Positions 24,603 to 33,382 are shown, counted from the stretch's first letter. The stretch is 46,576 nucleotides of DNA from Bacteroidota bacterium (GCA_018698135.1 JABINZ010000002.1:1-46576); one strand, 5' to 3'. A program made the numbers and translations. The notes: generated from the sequence alone by a model not told the origin.

Positions 24603-25271
24603 TTATTGTATTTCAGAAAATTGAATATTCTGAATCCGATATGATTTCCAATCTTTATAGTTAAAATGCCACCATTCGAATTCATAAACGTCAAAATTAT
24701 GGTTTTTCATTTTGCGTATTAATAAATCCCGCATTTTTCTTTGTTTAGCAGTTCCACCAACATAGTCTGCATAAGACCGCTCAGTCATTTCATCATATTC
24801 TCCAGTCATAGGAACAATACTACCAGAAGATAGTTTATAGAGACCAACATCAACTGCACAACCCCTGTTATGCTTGGAGCCATCTTTTGGGTCGGCTACA
24901 AAATTTCGGTCTTCCTCTGGCGTTATATCCCAAAAAAGTTTAGTGACACTCCATGGCCGGTATCCATCATAAATAACCAATCCATACCCAAGATTACGGA
25001 GTTCTTTATTTACTTTTATGAGTGCTTCAGCTGCAGGTTTTTGTAAAAATGCTCTTGCTTCCGGATAAACTACTTGTCCTGCAAAGTTGTTTTTAGTTGC
25101 ATATTTGATATCTAATTTAAAGCTCGGATCCAGTTTAATCAATTCCACTAAATCAGATTCTTTGAATTCGCCTTTTTCGTAAGGAGGTTTTGGTTGACAG
25201 CTTAAAAATAATAGCAAACAACTTAAAGATAGTATTCCAATACTCATAGCAATTTTATTTCTTAGATTCAT
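24603..25271 (-). CDS. VanX-like D-Ala-D-Ala dipeptidase (M15D) lipoprotein
   Basis: 222 residues with lipobox LFLSC (Cys about 25), so it is envelope-anchored, unlike cytoplasmic VanX. All hallmark residues are present: R105 in YDGYRPW, the zinc motif SKHNRGCAVD with H134 and D141, and E199/H202 in EFEWWHF. It should hydrolyse D-Ala-D-Ala or related D,D-dipeptides from peptidoglycan turnover. As no vanH/vanA ligase genes surround it, a nutrient or recycling role is more likely than glycopeptide resistance. GldH follows it. Confidence 0.92.
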   Translation of the reverse strand: MNLRNKIAMSIGILSLSCLLLFLSCQPKPPYEKGEFKESDLVELIKLDPSFKLDIKYATKNNFAGQVVYPEARAFLQKPAAEALIKVNKELRNLGYGLVIYDGYRPWSVTKLFWDITPEEDRNFVADPKDGSKHNRGCAVDVGLYKLSSGSIVPMTGEYDEMTERSYADYVGGTAKQRKMRDLLIRKMKNHNFDVYEFEWWHFNYKDWKSYRIQNIQFSEIQ

Positions 25272-25415
25272 GTTTTGCCTAGTGTAATCTACATGTTAAC
25301 TGACAGGATTGGAATTTCCTTCATCGAAAATAACCACTGGAAATATCAGGATCGGGCTGCAATGCTCCATTTCTTGCTTAATCTAATTTCAGCAATATTA
25401 AATAAACAGAAGCCT

Positions 25416-25862
25416 TTATTTTATTCTTTTCCAATGTGTAGTTAGCCCAAGGGCTGGAATTGCAATATATCCTTTCAAATCAAGTTGATTGGAATTACTC
25501 ATTCGAATTTGTGCATGATAGGTTTTACCGGTTTCCGGATTGTAAATGCGACCATTACTCCATCTTCCATTTCCAGCATACTGAAAATCTTTTAAGAGTT
25601 CAATTCCAAGTGTTGGACGATCTCTTAATTTTGAATCAGGGTTTTTCAAGTCTTTTAATGGCTGACCATATTTGTCGTTAGGTTCTTCAAGCCAAACAAC
25701 TTTTCCGTAATAGGTAGCATTTCGCTCATAAATTTGAATTTTGCATTCTCCTTTGGAAGTGAGCCAAATACCAGTTATCGAATTCTTATTTATCTCTTGT
25801 GTCCAAGCAGATGAGAGAATCCAGATCATTGAAAGAATGAAAACAGTTTTTAAAGTCGACAT
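25416..25862 (-). CDS. DUF2147-family secreted protein
   Basis: 148 residues, signal peptide ending around SSAWTQ. The mature domain matches DUF2147: ITGIWLTSKGECKIQIYERN, YYGKVVWLEEPND, LGIELLKDFQYAGNGRWSNG and the Asp/Asn-Pro-Glu-Thr-Gly-Lys segment RIYNPETGKTYHAQIRMS, ending GLTTHWKRI. The fold is a small lipocalin-like barrel by family precedent; the function is not known. It is a single gene with 305 bases of repeat-rich DNA on its downstream neighbour's side. Confidence 0.9.
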   Translation of the reverse strand: MSTLKTVFILSMIWILSSAWTQEINKNSITGIWLTSKGECKIQIYERNATYYGKVVWLEEPNDKYGQPLKDLKNPDSKLRDRPTLGIELLKDFQYAGNGRWSNGRIYNPETGKTYHAQIRMSNSNQLDLKGYIAIPALGLTTHWKRIK

Positions 25863-26167
25863 ATTAGTATCTTATCAGTAATATTCGTGTTTTATTTGGC
25901 AAAAAATAACAAAAAAACAAGGATCAAATATCAAACAATTACCAAACTGCAATGTCTAAAATTCTAAACTGGATTGCCTACAAATAGTCGTTTTTTTATA
26001 AGTAACTTGTTTGTGTTTAGCATCAGGTTTGATATTTTCATTTTTTTTTTAAATTGGAATTTATTTGTTATTCATCTTTTATTATTTGTCTTTTCCAGTT
26101 TATCTGGTTAAGGTAAATTCATTTCATCATTTCTTGGTGCCTTCGTGCCTTAGTGGTTAAACCTTAA
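25863..26167. other. Intergenic region, low complexity with a repeat
   Basis: A 305-base gap between the DUF2147 gene and the outer membrane barrel gene. It contains AT-rich low-complexity DNA, a run of ten T beginning at 26041, degenerate TTTATTATTTG-like words, and the dispersed-repeat-like block at 26133-26163. I see no gene, RNA or clear promoter consensus. Confidence 0.55.
26133..26163. repeat. Dispersed-repeat-like block (GTGCCTTCGTGCCTTAG core)
   Basis: The block contains two overlapping GTGCCTT units (GTGCCTTCGTGCCTTAGTGG). Very similar CTTCGTGCC...GTGGTTAAA strings are, from memory, frequent intergenic repeats in many environmental bacteria. There is only one copy in this window, so its repeat nature rests on recollection. 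Confidence 0.45.
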
Positions 26168-27511
26168 TTAAAAATGATAAACCACTTTCATAAACACTTC
26201 ATCTTTATCTTCAACCAGAGCAAACAGATTTCCTCCTTTGCCCTTAATCCATCTATATCCTAGGCTAATTTCTGTATTATCGTTGGGAAAGTAGGTGATT
26301 GTTGGATTGTAAATAAAAGCATAGTTATTTGAAATATCTTGCCATTCACCAATAATAAAAGCTCCTGAAATTGGTTCTAATTGCAGTTTGTCAGCCCAAA
26401 ATTTCTTTCTGTAATTTATGAAAAAATAATCATTCAATTCGCTATTTCCTCTTTCGTGAAAAAATCCATGCAAATATTGAAAATTGATATAGGATGCATC
26501 TGAAAAAGTATAATCCAATCCGAGCACATATTTAATATAGGCTTTGTTATCAAGTAGTATTGAATCCATATTAGGGATACCAAATGCAGAAAGATCGGTT
26601 GTCATAATAACTTGACTTGTAGGTTTATGAAGTGCTGCTTCTCCCCAAATGCCCATGTTGCCTAATTGACCGGAGAAATCTAAACCGGCTGTGTGTTGTC
26701 TGAAAAATCCAAGTTTGGCCAGTATGTTAATTTCCGTCAAGCTAGCCAGACTAATTACATTTCGTTGTCCAACAGGAAAAGGATCATAGCTATATGCATA
26801 ACTTGCTGAATAATCAAATCCCTTTAACATTCCGCTAAATTTAAATCCATAGCTCGAGCTTTCTTTTAAACTCAAAGCAGGCATAAACAGGCTGTCTGAG
26901 TAATTTTTCAATGCCATACCAGCTGGTAATTCAATTTCCGGTTGAAATATTTGAGACCAATCTCCGGCAGGTAATGTGGCCGGTCGGAACAAAGGCATCC
27001 AAATCACTTCCCATTTTAAGTCTTTCCAATAGTAGTTTAGTTTAATGGCATCAGAACCATTGTAACGTCCATAGTCCCACATATCTTCCAAATCCAGTGG
27101 ATTCAATACATTAGTTGGATTGATTTTATCTGCTTTGCCCCAATCGAATTTTTGTCTTCCAATTCGTACATCCAATCTAGCTATAAGAAAATCAAATAAG
27201 TCCACATAACCTTCTCTGAAATCAATAGAATAGGGTGAAACAAGATTCTTATTGTATAAATGATCCGTACTTGAAATTAATGGAAAACCAAAACTTCGGA
27301 ACCAGATATTACCATAAAAGCGTGCATTATTTCCAAGCTTATTTTTGATATTGAAATCAAAACGGTTTTCATTCCAACTCCATTGGGTTTGATCTGTTGT
27401 CCTGAGCCGCTGATCAGTCATAAACGAACCGGATATAGTGGTTTTATTATCTTGTGCATATACTTGCAAAATGCTAAGAACTATGATGATGCTTGTTATT
27501 AGTTTTTTCAT
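26168..27511 (-). CDS. Outer membrane beta-barrel (porin-like) of the MMPL operon
   Basis: 447 residues, signal peptide to QVYAQ. Many amphipathic strands span the whole length (NRFDFNIKNKLG, ARLDVRIGRQKFDWGKADK, KWEVIWMPLF, SYGFKFSGMLKGFDYS, ASYINFQYLHGFF) and the protein ends DEVFMKVVYHF, a typical barrel C-terminus with terminal Phe. The RIGRQKFDWG...NPTNVLNPLDL motif resembles DUF1302-type barrels that accompany MMPL and LolA-like genes in Proteobacteria. It probably provides the outer membrane component for the exporter. It lies 70 bases after the LolA-like gene, with a palindromic repeat in the gap. Confidence 0.82.
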   Translation of the reverse strand: MKKLITSIIIVLSILQVYAQDNKTTISGSFMTDQRLRTTDQTQWSWNENRFDFNIKNKLGNNARFYGNIWFRSFGFPLISSTDHLYNKNLVSPYSIDFREGYVDLFDFLIARLDVRIGRQKFDWGKADKINPTNVLNPLDLEDMWDYGRYNGSDAIKLNYYWKDLKWEVIWMPLFRPATLPAGDWSQIFQPEIELPAGMALKNYSDSLFMPALSLKESSSYGFKFSGMLKGFDYSASYAYSYDPFPVGQRNVISLASLTEINILAKLGFFRQHTAGLDFSGQLGNMGIWGEAALHKPTSQVIMTTDLSAFGIPNMDSILLDNKAYIKYVLGLDYTFSDASYINFQYLHGFFHERGNSELNDYFFINYRKKFWADKLQLEPISGAFIIGEWQDISNNYAFIYNPTITYFPNDNTEISLGYRWIKGKGGNLFALVEDKDEVFMKVVYHF

Positions 27512-27532
27512 GTTTGTATTTTACTTTTTCCT

Positions 27533-27564
27533 ATGCTGGGCTTCGACTCCGCTCAGCCCAGCAT
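27533..27564. repeat. Palindromic repeat ATGCTGGGC...GCCCAGCAT
   Basis: A perfect 9-bp inverted repeat (27533-27541 and 27556-27564) encloses TTCGACTCCGCTCA. The GGCTTCGACTCCGCTCAGCC core is, from memory, a common interspersed repeat in Bacteroidetes. It sits between two genes of the MMPL operon and would form a GC-rich hairpin in the mRNA, possibly protecting upstream message or lowering expression of the barrel gene. Confidence 0.8.
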
Positions 27565-27581
27565 TGTGCTAATGAAAATGC

Positions 27582-28322
27582 TTATTGCACTAATTTTCTC
27601 ACCGTAAATTCATCATCTGAAAGCCCTGAATCGAAAACTGCTTTTGTAATATTCATCGTTGTTTTATGATTCTTAAGCAGGTTGTTCATTTCAGCAGAAA
27701 TTGCAACCCAATACTGCCCTTGTTTCTCAACTACACTTTTAAGCTGTTTGAACATCACACCACCTTTGTTATAATAAGTTGTTTGTTTGCCTGTATAATT
27801 TGATTTATTAATAACAAGAATGGCTTTTGAGTATTCTGATTTTTTTGGATTAATGGGTATGAGTTCAAGGTAGTAGTAAGTATCAGTGGTTTTAATTAAC
27901 TTAGCGTTATACTTATCACTTAATGGAACAGATTCCATATCGTCATAAGAAAAGTCAGTTCCTGCAAAAGTTTGATTTTTTACATGAGAAGCTATTCGCC
28001 TTTCTTTGCCATAGGCAGGCAGGTAAATATACATAATGTCATTTGGTAATGATAAAAAACCAATTCCTGCTTGTGAGGCCGGATAAGTAAATCGTGTTAA
28101 ACGCATATTTCTGCCTTTTTGGAGCATACTTGCCTTTCGTGTTTTAGTATTCCCTTTTTTATCAATCACACTAATAGTTAGTTCCGTTTGTTGATCTTTT
28201 GGGGCAAAGGTTACAGCATCATGTTTTTTAAGAATGTCTTCAGCTGTTTGAGCATGTAAGATAAATGCAAAAGCAAGGAATGCAATGCATAGTGTTATTA
28301 GTTTTAATCTTTTCGTTTTCAT
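27582..28322 (-). CDS. LolA-like outer membrane lipoprotein-sorting protein
   Basis: 246 residues, signal peptide to ILHAQ. The mature part matches the LolA-like family that accompanies MMPL transporters: AEDILKKHDAVTFAPKDQQT, MLQKGRNMRLTRFTYP, GIGFLSLPNDIMYIYLPAYG, FAGTDFSYDDMES and YSKAILVINKSNYTGKQTTYY. The fold is expected to be an open half-barrel binding a hydrophobic ligand. It probably carries lipid or another apolar molecule across the periplasm between the MMPL pump and the barrel. Its ATG overlaps the stop of the MMPL gene by four bases (ATGA). Confidence 0.9.
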   Translation of the reverse strand: MKTKRLKLITLCIAFLAFAFILHAQTAEDILKKHDAVTFAPKDQQTELTISVIDKKGNTKTRKASMLQKGRNMRLTRFTYPASQAGIGFLSLPNDIMYIYLPAYGKERRIASHVKNQTFAGTDFSYDDMESVPLSDKYNAKLIKTTDTYYYLELIPINPKKSEYSKAILVINKSNYTGKQTTYYNKGGVMFKQLKSVVEKQGQYWVAISAEMNNLLKNHKTTMNITKAVFDSGLSDDEFTVRKLVQ

Positions 28323-30571
28323 TTTCTATTTTGTTTATGTTTTTCTTTTAATACAAGTATGGCGGGCAATAGAGTCATGGCTCCTAATCCGGAAGCAAGC
28401 ATGGTTACTGCTACCAATATTCCAAATCTTTGAAGGGGAACAAGACTCGACAACAGTAATATTAAGAAGCCTAGACTAACTGCCACAACATTGATGAATA
28501 TTGACTTCCCACTAATTCCGATAGCAGAATATATTGCTTCATTTAAAGTGTTATTGTTTTTCAATTGATGATTGATATGAGAAATCATATGTATGGAGTA
28601 GTCGATACCAATACCAATGGATATACTGCCAACTAATACTGTGGCTAAATCAAGAGGAATATGAACCAAACCCATAAAACCATATAAAATAATAAGGGTA
28701 GAAAGTATAGGGGTAATAGCCAGTAATCCTTTGCCAAATGAACGACTCAAAAGGGAGATAGCTATTAGTACAAGAATAATAGCAATGGCCAAACTTTGAA
28801 ACTGGCTTTTAACAATACTTTCATCAAATCGTAACATGAGGGAGGGCATCCCTGTCATTTGAAATTGTATGTCAGGCGTTTTATGTTGTTCAAAGTAGGA
28901 ATCCATTTTAGTAACAAAATCACTCATTTCATCCATGTCGTTAGAACCAAATGTTGCCTGAATAATAGCTTCATTCTGATCATAACTAATTAGTCTTTCC
29001 AGAATATCCTGTCCTTCCAACAAAAACCATAAGTTTTCAATTTTTTGTTCGTCTTTAGGGATAATGCGTCCTTCTCCCATCACATCGCTCATTTCAATAA
29101 TTAGGTCGGCTATAGATTGTGTTGAAACAATTCCATCGAATTTGAGCATATAGTCCTGGGTTTCCCTGATTGAGTTTAGAACATTGGGCTTCAGAATATC
29201 TCCTTTTATGGATACATAAACAGGGGAGGTGCCACCAAGTTTTTCCTGTAATATCTTTTCGGTTATTCTATTGGGATTGTTTTTTTTGAAATAATCAAGA
29301 ATATCCACACTACGGTCAATCATAAAAATGCCTGATGTAAAAAGTAAGATGACAGTACACCAGATAGCAAGAACTCTTTTTGGATGATTGATAACCACTT
29401 GGCTAATTGATGTAAGAAACTTATTAGTAGTTGTTTTAGATTCTATATCGGTTTCTGAACCCTTGGCCTTTTTGTCAGGAAAAACTGCAAATAAAGCTGG
29501 GATAAATGTAACAGATAGTATTAGTGAAAAAGCTATACCTAAGGAAGTGAATAATCCGAACTTGGAAATCATGTCGAGGTATGATCCGAATACAAAAGAT
29601 AAAAATCCGAAAATGGTTGTAATAGATGCAAAGAAAACAGGAACAATGATATAGGCAAGGGCTTTCTTCAGATCAGTTTGATTGAAATTACCACCATTTT
29701 TATAGATGCGGTTTATGACGTGTAAAGTATATGCGCTTCCTATCGCAATGAGAAGTATGGGAATAACACTGGTAATAATAGATATCTCAATTCCAAGCAT
29801 GCCCATCAATCCAAAAGTCCAGATGCACGATATAAGAATAGTTAATATGGGGAAGATAACTGCTTTAAATCTGCGAAAACCAATGAACAAAACCAACAAA
29901 ATAAATAGGAAACTAAGTGGACCGATGAAAAGTAAATCTCGACTGATAATATGGCCAAACTCAGTGGTAACAAATGCCTGTCCTCCAAAGTAAAGTTTAC
30001 TTTCAATGTTTAATGATTTGATTTTTTCCTTTAAGGTATTGGCCACTTTAATTTTATCAACTCCCTCCTCAATGCGAGCCATGATTATGGTCATACTGGC
30101 ATCTTCCGAAACCAATCCCCCTTTATAAAGGTTTTTTGAGAGCACATATTTTTTGAGTTTTTGTAGCTCGGATTTGGTTTTTGGTAAATTGTAGGGATCA
30201 ACAAGATTGCCCACATCCATGCCCCAATCACTTCCTTTAATGTCAATAATATTGGTTAAGCTACTAACGCTTGCAATTCCGGAAACATTCATGGAGGAAT
30301 CGGTGATTTGCTTAATTTCTTTCAAAACTGCATGGGTAAAAACATCTTTGCTTTCAAGCCCAATGATGCAGATGTAATTGCCTCCAAACTCTTCTCCAAC
30401 CGTATTGAATAGCTGAGCCGTTTTGTCTTCCTTGGGGAGGTTAGAGAAAACATCGGGATTTACTTTTATTCGGGGAATAAAGAATAGGAAAAATACAGTA
30501 ATAACAATTATTGATGTAATTACTGCCTTTCTATAGTCAATAATTTTGGATGTAAACTGTTGGATATTCAT
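28319..30571 (-). CDS. MMPL/RND-family exporter
   Basis: 750 residues with the RND layout: TM1 after KAVITSIIVITVFFLFF, a periplasmic domain (about 35-200), TM2-6 (LFIGPLSFLFILLVLFIGF ... FSLILSVTFIPALFAVFP), TM7 at about 395, a second periplasmic domain (about 420-570) and TM8-12. The TM10-11 block SISIGIGIDYSIHMISHINH is the MMPL proton-relay signature. Size and genes resemble hopanoid/lipid exporters (HpnN type) more than multidrug AcrB. It is first in the MMPL/LolA-like/barrel operon, which lacks a periplasmic adaptor. The substrate is unknown but probably hydrophobic. Confidence 0.93.
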   Translation of the reverse strand: MNIQQFTSKIIDYRKAVITSIIVITVFFLFFIPRIKVNPDVFSNLPKEDKTAQLFNTVGEEFGGNYICIIGLESKDVFTHAVLKEIKQITDSSMNVSGIASVSSLTNIIDIKGSDWGMDVGNLVDPYNLPKTKSELQKLKKYVLSKNLYKGGLVSEDASMTIIMARIEEGVDKIKVANTLKEKIKSLNIESKLYFGGQAFVTTEFGHIISRDLLFIGPLSFLFILLVLFIGFRRFKAVIFPILTILISCIWTFGLMGMLGIEISIITSVIPILLIAIGSAYTLHVINRIYKNGGNFNQTDLKKALAYIIVPVFFASITTIFGFLSFVFGSYLDMISKFGLFTSLGIAFSLILSVTFIPALFAVFPDKKAKGSETDIESKTTTNKFLTSISQVVINHPKRVLAIWCTVILLFTSGIFMIDRSVDILDYFKKNNPNRITEKILQEKLGGTSPVYVSIKGDILKPNVLNSIRETQDYMLKFDGIVSTQSIADLIIEMSDVMGEGRIIPKDEQKIENLWFLLEGQDILERLISYDQNEAIIQATFGSNDMDEMSDFVTKMDSYFEQHKTPDIQFQMTGMPSLMLRFDESIVKSQFQSLAIAIILVLIAISLLSRSFGKGLLAITPILSTLIILYGFMGLVHIPLDLATVLVGSISIGIGIDYSIHMISHINHQLKNNNTLNEAIYSAIGISGKSIFINVVAVSLGFLILLLSSLVPLQRFGILVAVTMLASGLGAMTLLPAILVLKEKHKQNRK

Positions 30572-30593
30572 AATAAAAGAAATGATTTGGGAT

Positions 30594-30601
30594 CAAATCT
30601 A
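30594..30601 (-). promoter_or_regulatory. -7 element TAGATTTG for the MMPL operon
   Basis: TAGATTTG (minus strand) lies 22 bases before the MMPL ATG and is a perfect -7 match. The expected -33 TTTG is absent, which would suit a promoter needing an activator such as the AraC-type regulator encoded just upstream. Confidence 0.55.
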
Positions 30602-30683
30602 GTATGCAGGAAGCTGAGTAGCGCCCAAGCTTAGGGGCATGGGTGTTTTAGTTGTTCAGACTTGGCGGTTTGGTCGAGTTTGG

Positions 30684-31820
30684 CTAAGATGATTTTTCTG
30701 AAAACTTTAGCCGAAAAGCTGTTGGTGTAAATCCTGTTGCATTTTTAAAAAGTGTATTGAAAGATGATTTTGAATTAAAGCCTGAATCGTATGCAATAGC
30801 CAATAAGGTGTAGTGTCTATATTGGACAGAAAGCAAGCGTTCTTTCGCTTCGGCAATGCGGTATTCGTTAATAAACGTATAGAAGTTCTTCTTCAATTGC
30901 TCATTGATTATTTGTGTAAGATGATGTCGTGGAATTAGAAGTTTTTCTGCAATATCTTGTATACAAAGTTTTGGATTTAAATAGAGCTTTTCATCCTGCA
31001 TTAGCTGAAGTAAAAGTTTCAACTGTTTTTCCCCCTCACTACTTTTCAATCCTGATTTTTGATATTTTATTTCCTGCATGTTTTTTTCCTCAGCATTCTT
31101 TGTTACAGGGTCAGAATTTTGATTCAAAACGGCATAAATACGGTGCTGCTTAATTCCATAAAAACTAAAGGCGAAAGCAAAAAAAGTTAAACCGATAAAC
31201 GAGAAAATTGTGGGATCAGGAGTGGGGGAATAAATAAGTATTTTAATTCCTCCAGCAATAAACATGACTAAATATCCAACAAAAAAGCTAATGGAAACTA
31301 TCTTGAGCCAGTTTAGTGTTACTTTTTGTGAGATATAGGAAAACAAATTTCTGACTTCTTTTTGATGCTTATCTATTTTAACAAAGGTGAGGATACTATA
31401 GGTTAAGATGGAAATAAAAAAACTAATCGAATAAATCATTCGTAGCGAAATGTAGGTGTCATCAACAAAAAATTCATTCAGGTTCATCACCGGTTTTTCT
31501 CGGAATCCGATAGAAAGTCCGAGCAAAATGAAAAATGGAATGAAGTGTAAATAGTAAACAAGTTTAAAGATAAACTTTTCTTCAATCAGCGACTTTGTGT
31601 ATAGGTAAAGTAAAGGACCATAAATGAACGGAAAAACCACAAAAGCAGTCAGTTCATAAATACTGATATTGATCAAGGTAATCAACATGGCAATGCCAAT
31701 CAGAAACAGCCAGGCAGCCAGAATTTTGTCCGACATATTTTGCGGTCGCTTTGACGCAATTAAGATTCCGGCAAAAATAGATTGTGTGATTCCTATGTAT
31801 AGTATGGGTTCCAAAATCAA
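30684..31820 (-). CDS. Membrane-anchored AraC-family regulator (TTG start)
   Basis: 378 residues. The N-terminal part has seven or eight hydrophobic helices (LYIGITQSIFAGILIASKR, LFLIGIAMLITLINISIY, YYLHFIPFFILLGLSIGF, ISFFVGYLVMFIAGGIKIL, FIGLTFFAFAFSFYGI). The C-terminal 110 residues are an AraC DNA-binding domain with two helix-turn-helix motifs (CIQDIAEKLLIPRHHLTQII and LLAIAYDSGFNSKSSFNTLF), ending in the family motif FKNATGFTPTAFR. TTG at 31820 is used because the first membrane helix begins at once and no ATG precedes it. It probably senses an envelope signal and controls the MMPL operon 112 bases downstream; that link is inferred from position. Confidence 0.9.
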   Translation of the reverse strand: MILEPILYIGITQSIFAGILIASKRPQNMSDKILAAWLFLIGIAMLITLINISIYELTAFVVFPFIYGPLLYLYTKSLIEEKFIFKLVYYLHFIPFFILLGLSIGFREKPVMNLNEFFVDDTYISLRMIYSISFFISILTYSILTFVKIDKHQKEVRNLFSYISQKVTLNWLKIVSISFFVGYLVMFIAGGIKILIYSPTPDPTIFSFIGLTFFAFAFSFYGIKQHRIYAVLNQNSDPVTKNAEEKNMQEIKYQKSGLKSSEGEKQLKLLLQLMQDEKLYLNPKLCIQDIAEKLLIPRHHLTQIINEQLKKNFYTFINEYRIAEAKERLLSVQYRHYTLLAIAYDSGFNSKSSFNTLFKNATGFTPTAFRLKFSEKSS

Positions 31821-31830
31821 AGTATATAGT

Positions 31831-31838
31831 CAAAGATA
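31831..31838 (-). promoter_or_regulatory. -7 element TATCTTTG before the araC-type gene
   Basis: TATCTTTG on the minus strand is a perfect -7 match 10 bases before the TTG start, implying a very short leader. No -33 partner is seen. Confidence 0.45.
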
Positions 31839-31896
31839 ATGAATGTTTGCTATTTCGTAAGAGGAAAGTTTAATTTAAGACTTCCAGAAATGTGCG

Positions 31897-33366
31897 TTAT
31901 TGAATAAGCACTTTTTTAATATAAAAATCTTCATCAATTTGAACTAATACTGTATAAATTCCTTTTGAGAATGAAGTCGTATTTATTTGGATAATTTCTG
32001 ATCTCAGTTCAGTTGCATGGCGTTGGAATTTAACTTTTCCATCAATTGTATAAAGCATCAGTAGGCTTGGTGTTTTAGATATGCGTATATCCAGTAATCC
32101 ATTAGTAGAATTGACTATTTGGATATGTACTTTTTTTGCTTTTTCCTGAATATTGCTACTTGGCTCTAATACTTTAATCTGAAACGCTCTTGTTACACTT
32201 CCTTGTACATAACAGGGTGTTCGTAAGGATACACTAAAAGAATAGGGAATATCGCTAAGCATTGACTGATCTGGTTGCCAGCTAAAAATACCACTTGGAT
32301 GATTCGTTTGTCTATAATTATCTGTCCATATGGCTCCTTCAATATCTCCATAGTACTTAAAAATAAGGGTGTCCTGCGGATCAGGATGCCATGAGTTCAC
32401 TTCAATTGTCAAGGTCGAGTCAGGATTCACTTCATAGTAATACGAGTCTGTTATTATTTTGGGGCTGTGACTAAAGGTGTCAGGAATAATGTAAACTGCC
32501 TTTTCTACATGCATTTCTCCAATTAAATTTCCATTTCGGTATTCTCCAATTTTAATGGCATATGCATATAAACCAGTATTAGTGGGTGTAAATGTTATGT
32601 TTCCTGTTTCGTAGTTAACTTTCAACCCTTTTGGAGGATCAAGAGCATGATCAGGAAAACCGATAAAATCAATGAATCGATAAAAATTATAATTGGTTAG
32701 AAATGATACATCACCATCCATTGTTTTGGGAGGTACAATGGTGAAAAGAACTGAATCTAATAGCCCTCCTGTTGCCGATACATCTATATCAAAATAACCC
32801 TGATTTAAAGATGAATTTAGATTATTATATTTCATTGAAATTTCTCGTGATGAAATTTTTGGAGAATTATCAAATGGATAAACACACCTATTGAGTATAG
32901 AATGAATATGAAAGGACTGATTTGGGATTATATTTTTAAATAAACTACTTCGGCAACAGTTTTCGTAGACTAGCCGGATTTTGCATGTACTGCTATATTC
33001 AGATGTTACTAGAAGAGTTGTATAGGTATACAGTTCAAAACCTAAAGGATATTCACAATCTGATGATTGACATTTTGTACATGCAAAGGCATTGAATTTC
33101 CTGCAACTGGGTGTAATATCATAGACTGATCGCTTTTTAATGACAATTGTTTTAAGCAATTTATTTGTTTGATGATTATAAACTAAGATCTCAGCATCCG
33201 TAAATTCTGCAGCAGTACAGTCTCGATAAAGTTCCATTTTTATTATAAAACTATCTTGTCCAATGCAAGTCCAGCTAATTGCACCGGCTAAAATATTATT
33301 ATTACTAAACAAGCTGTTTGAAAGTATAAGAACAAAGAAAACAATAGCTAATGGTTTTTTCATCAT
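31897..33366 (-). CDS. Cysteine-rich T9SS surface protein
   Basis: 489 residues. After the signal peptide the protein begins AGAISWTCIGQDSFIIKMELY-RDC, the start of a common Bacteroidetes surface family usually found on long gliding-associated proteins (G-ISW-C...V-L-LYRDC). Cysteines are dense in the first third (PSCRKFNAFACTKCQSSDCEYP, ENCCRSS), predicting several disulfides. A cadherin-like/PKD region follows (about 240-395: VNYETGNITFTPTNTGLYAY, SYSVSL-type strands, FSWQPDQSM). The last 70 residues are a T9SS sorting domain that lacks the usual YPNP motif but keeps YTIDGK, FSKGIYTVLVQ and KKVLIQ. Its ligand is unknown. ATG 33366 or 33363 are equally possible starts. Confidence 0.85.
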   Translation of the reverse strand: MMKKPLAIVFFVLILSNSLFSNNNILAGAISWTCIGQDSFIIKMELYRDCTAAEFTDAEILVYNHQTNKLLKTIVIKKRSVYDITPSCRKFNAFACTKCQSSDCEYPLGFELYTYTTLLVTSEYSSTCKIRLVYENCCRSSLFKNIIPNQSFHIHSILNRCVYPFDNSPKISSREISMKYNNLNSSLNQGYFDIDVSATGGLLDSVLFTIVPPKTMDGDVSFLTNYNFYRFIDFIGFPDHALDPPKGLKVNYETGNITFTPTNTGLYAYAIKIGEYRNGNLIGEMHVEKAVYIIPDTFSHSPKIITDSYYYEVNPDSTLTIEVNSWHPDPQDTLIFKYYGDIEGAIWTDNYRQTNHPSGIFSWQPDQSMLSDIPYSFSVSLRTPCYVQGSVTRAFQIKVLEPSSNIQEKAKKVHIQIVNSTNGLLDIRISKTPSLLMLYTIDGKVKFQRHATELRSEIIQINTTSFSKGIYTVLVQIDEDFYIKKVLIQ

Positions 33367-33382
33367 CTGAGCATTGATTGTA

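Noticed and set aside
24603-25271. VanX-like gene as a vancomycin-resistance determinant
   Set aside because: There is no vanH/vanA/vanRS context, and the protein is a lipid-anchored envelope enzyme; such dipeptidases are common in ordinary peptidoglycan recycling.
26041-26050. Run of ten T as a phase-variable tract
   Set aside because: It is about 120 bases downstream of the barrel gene's stop and nearly 180 bases before the DUF2147 gene's end of the gap, not placed in a promoter or reading frame that would switch.
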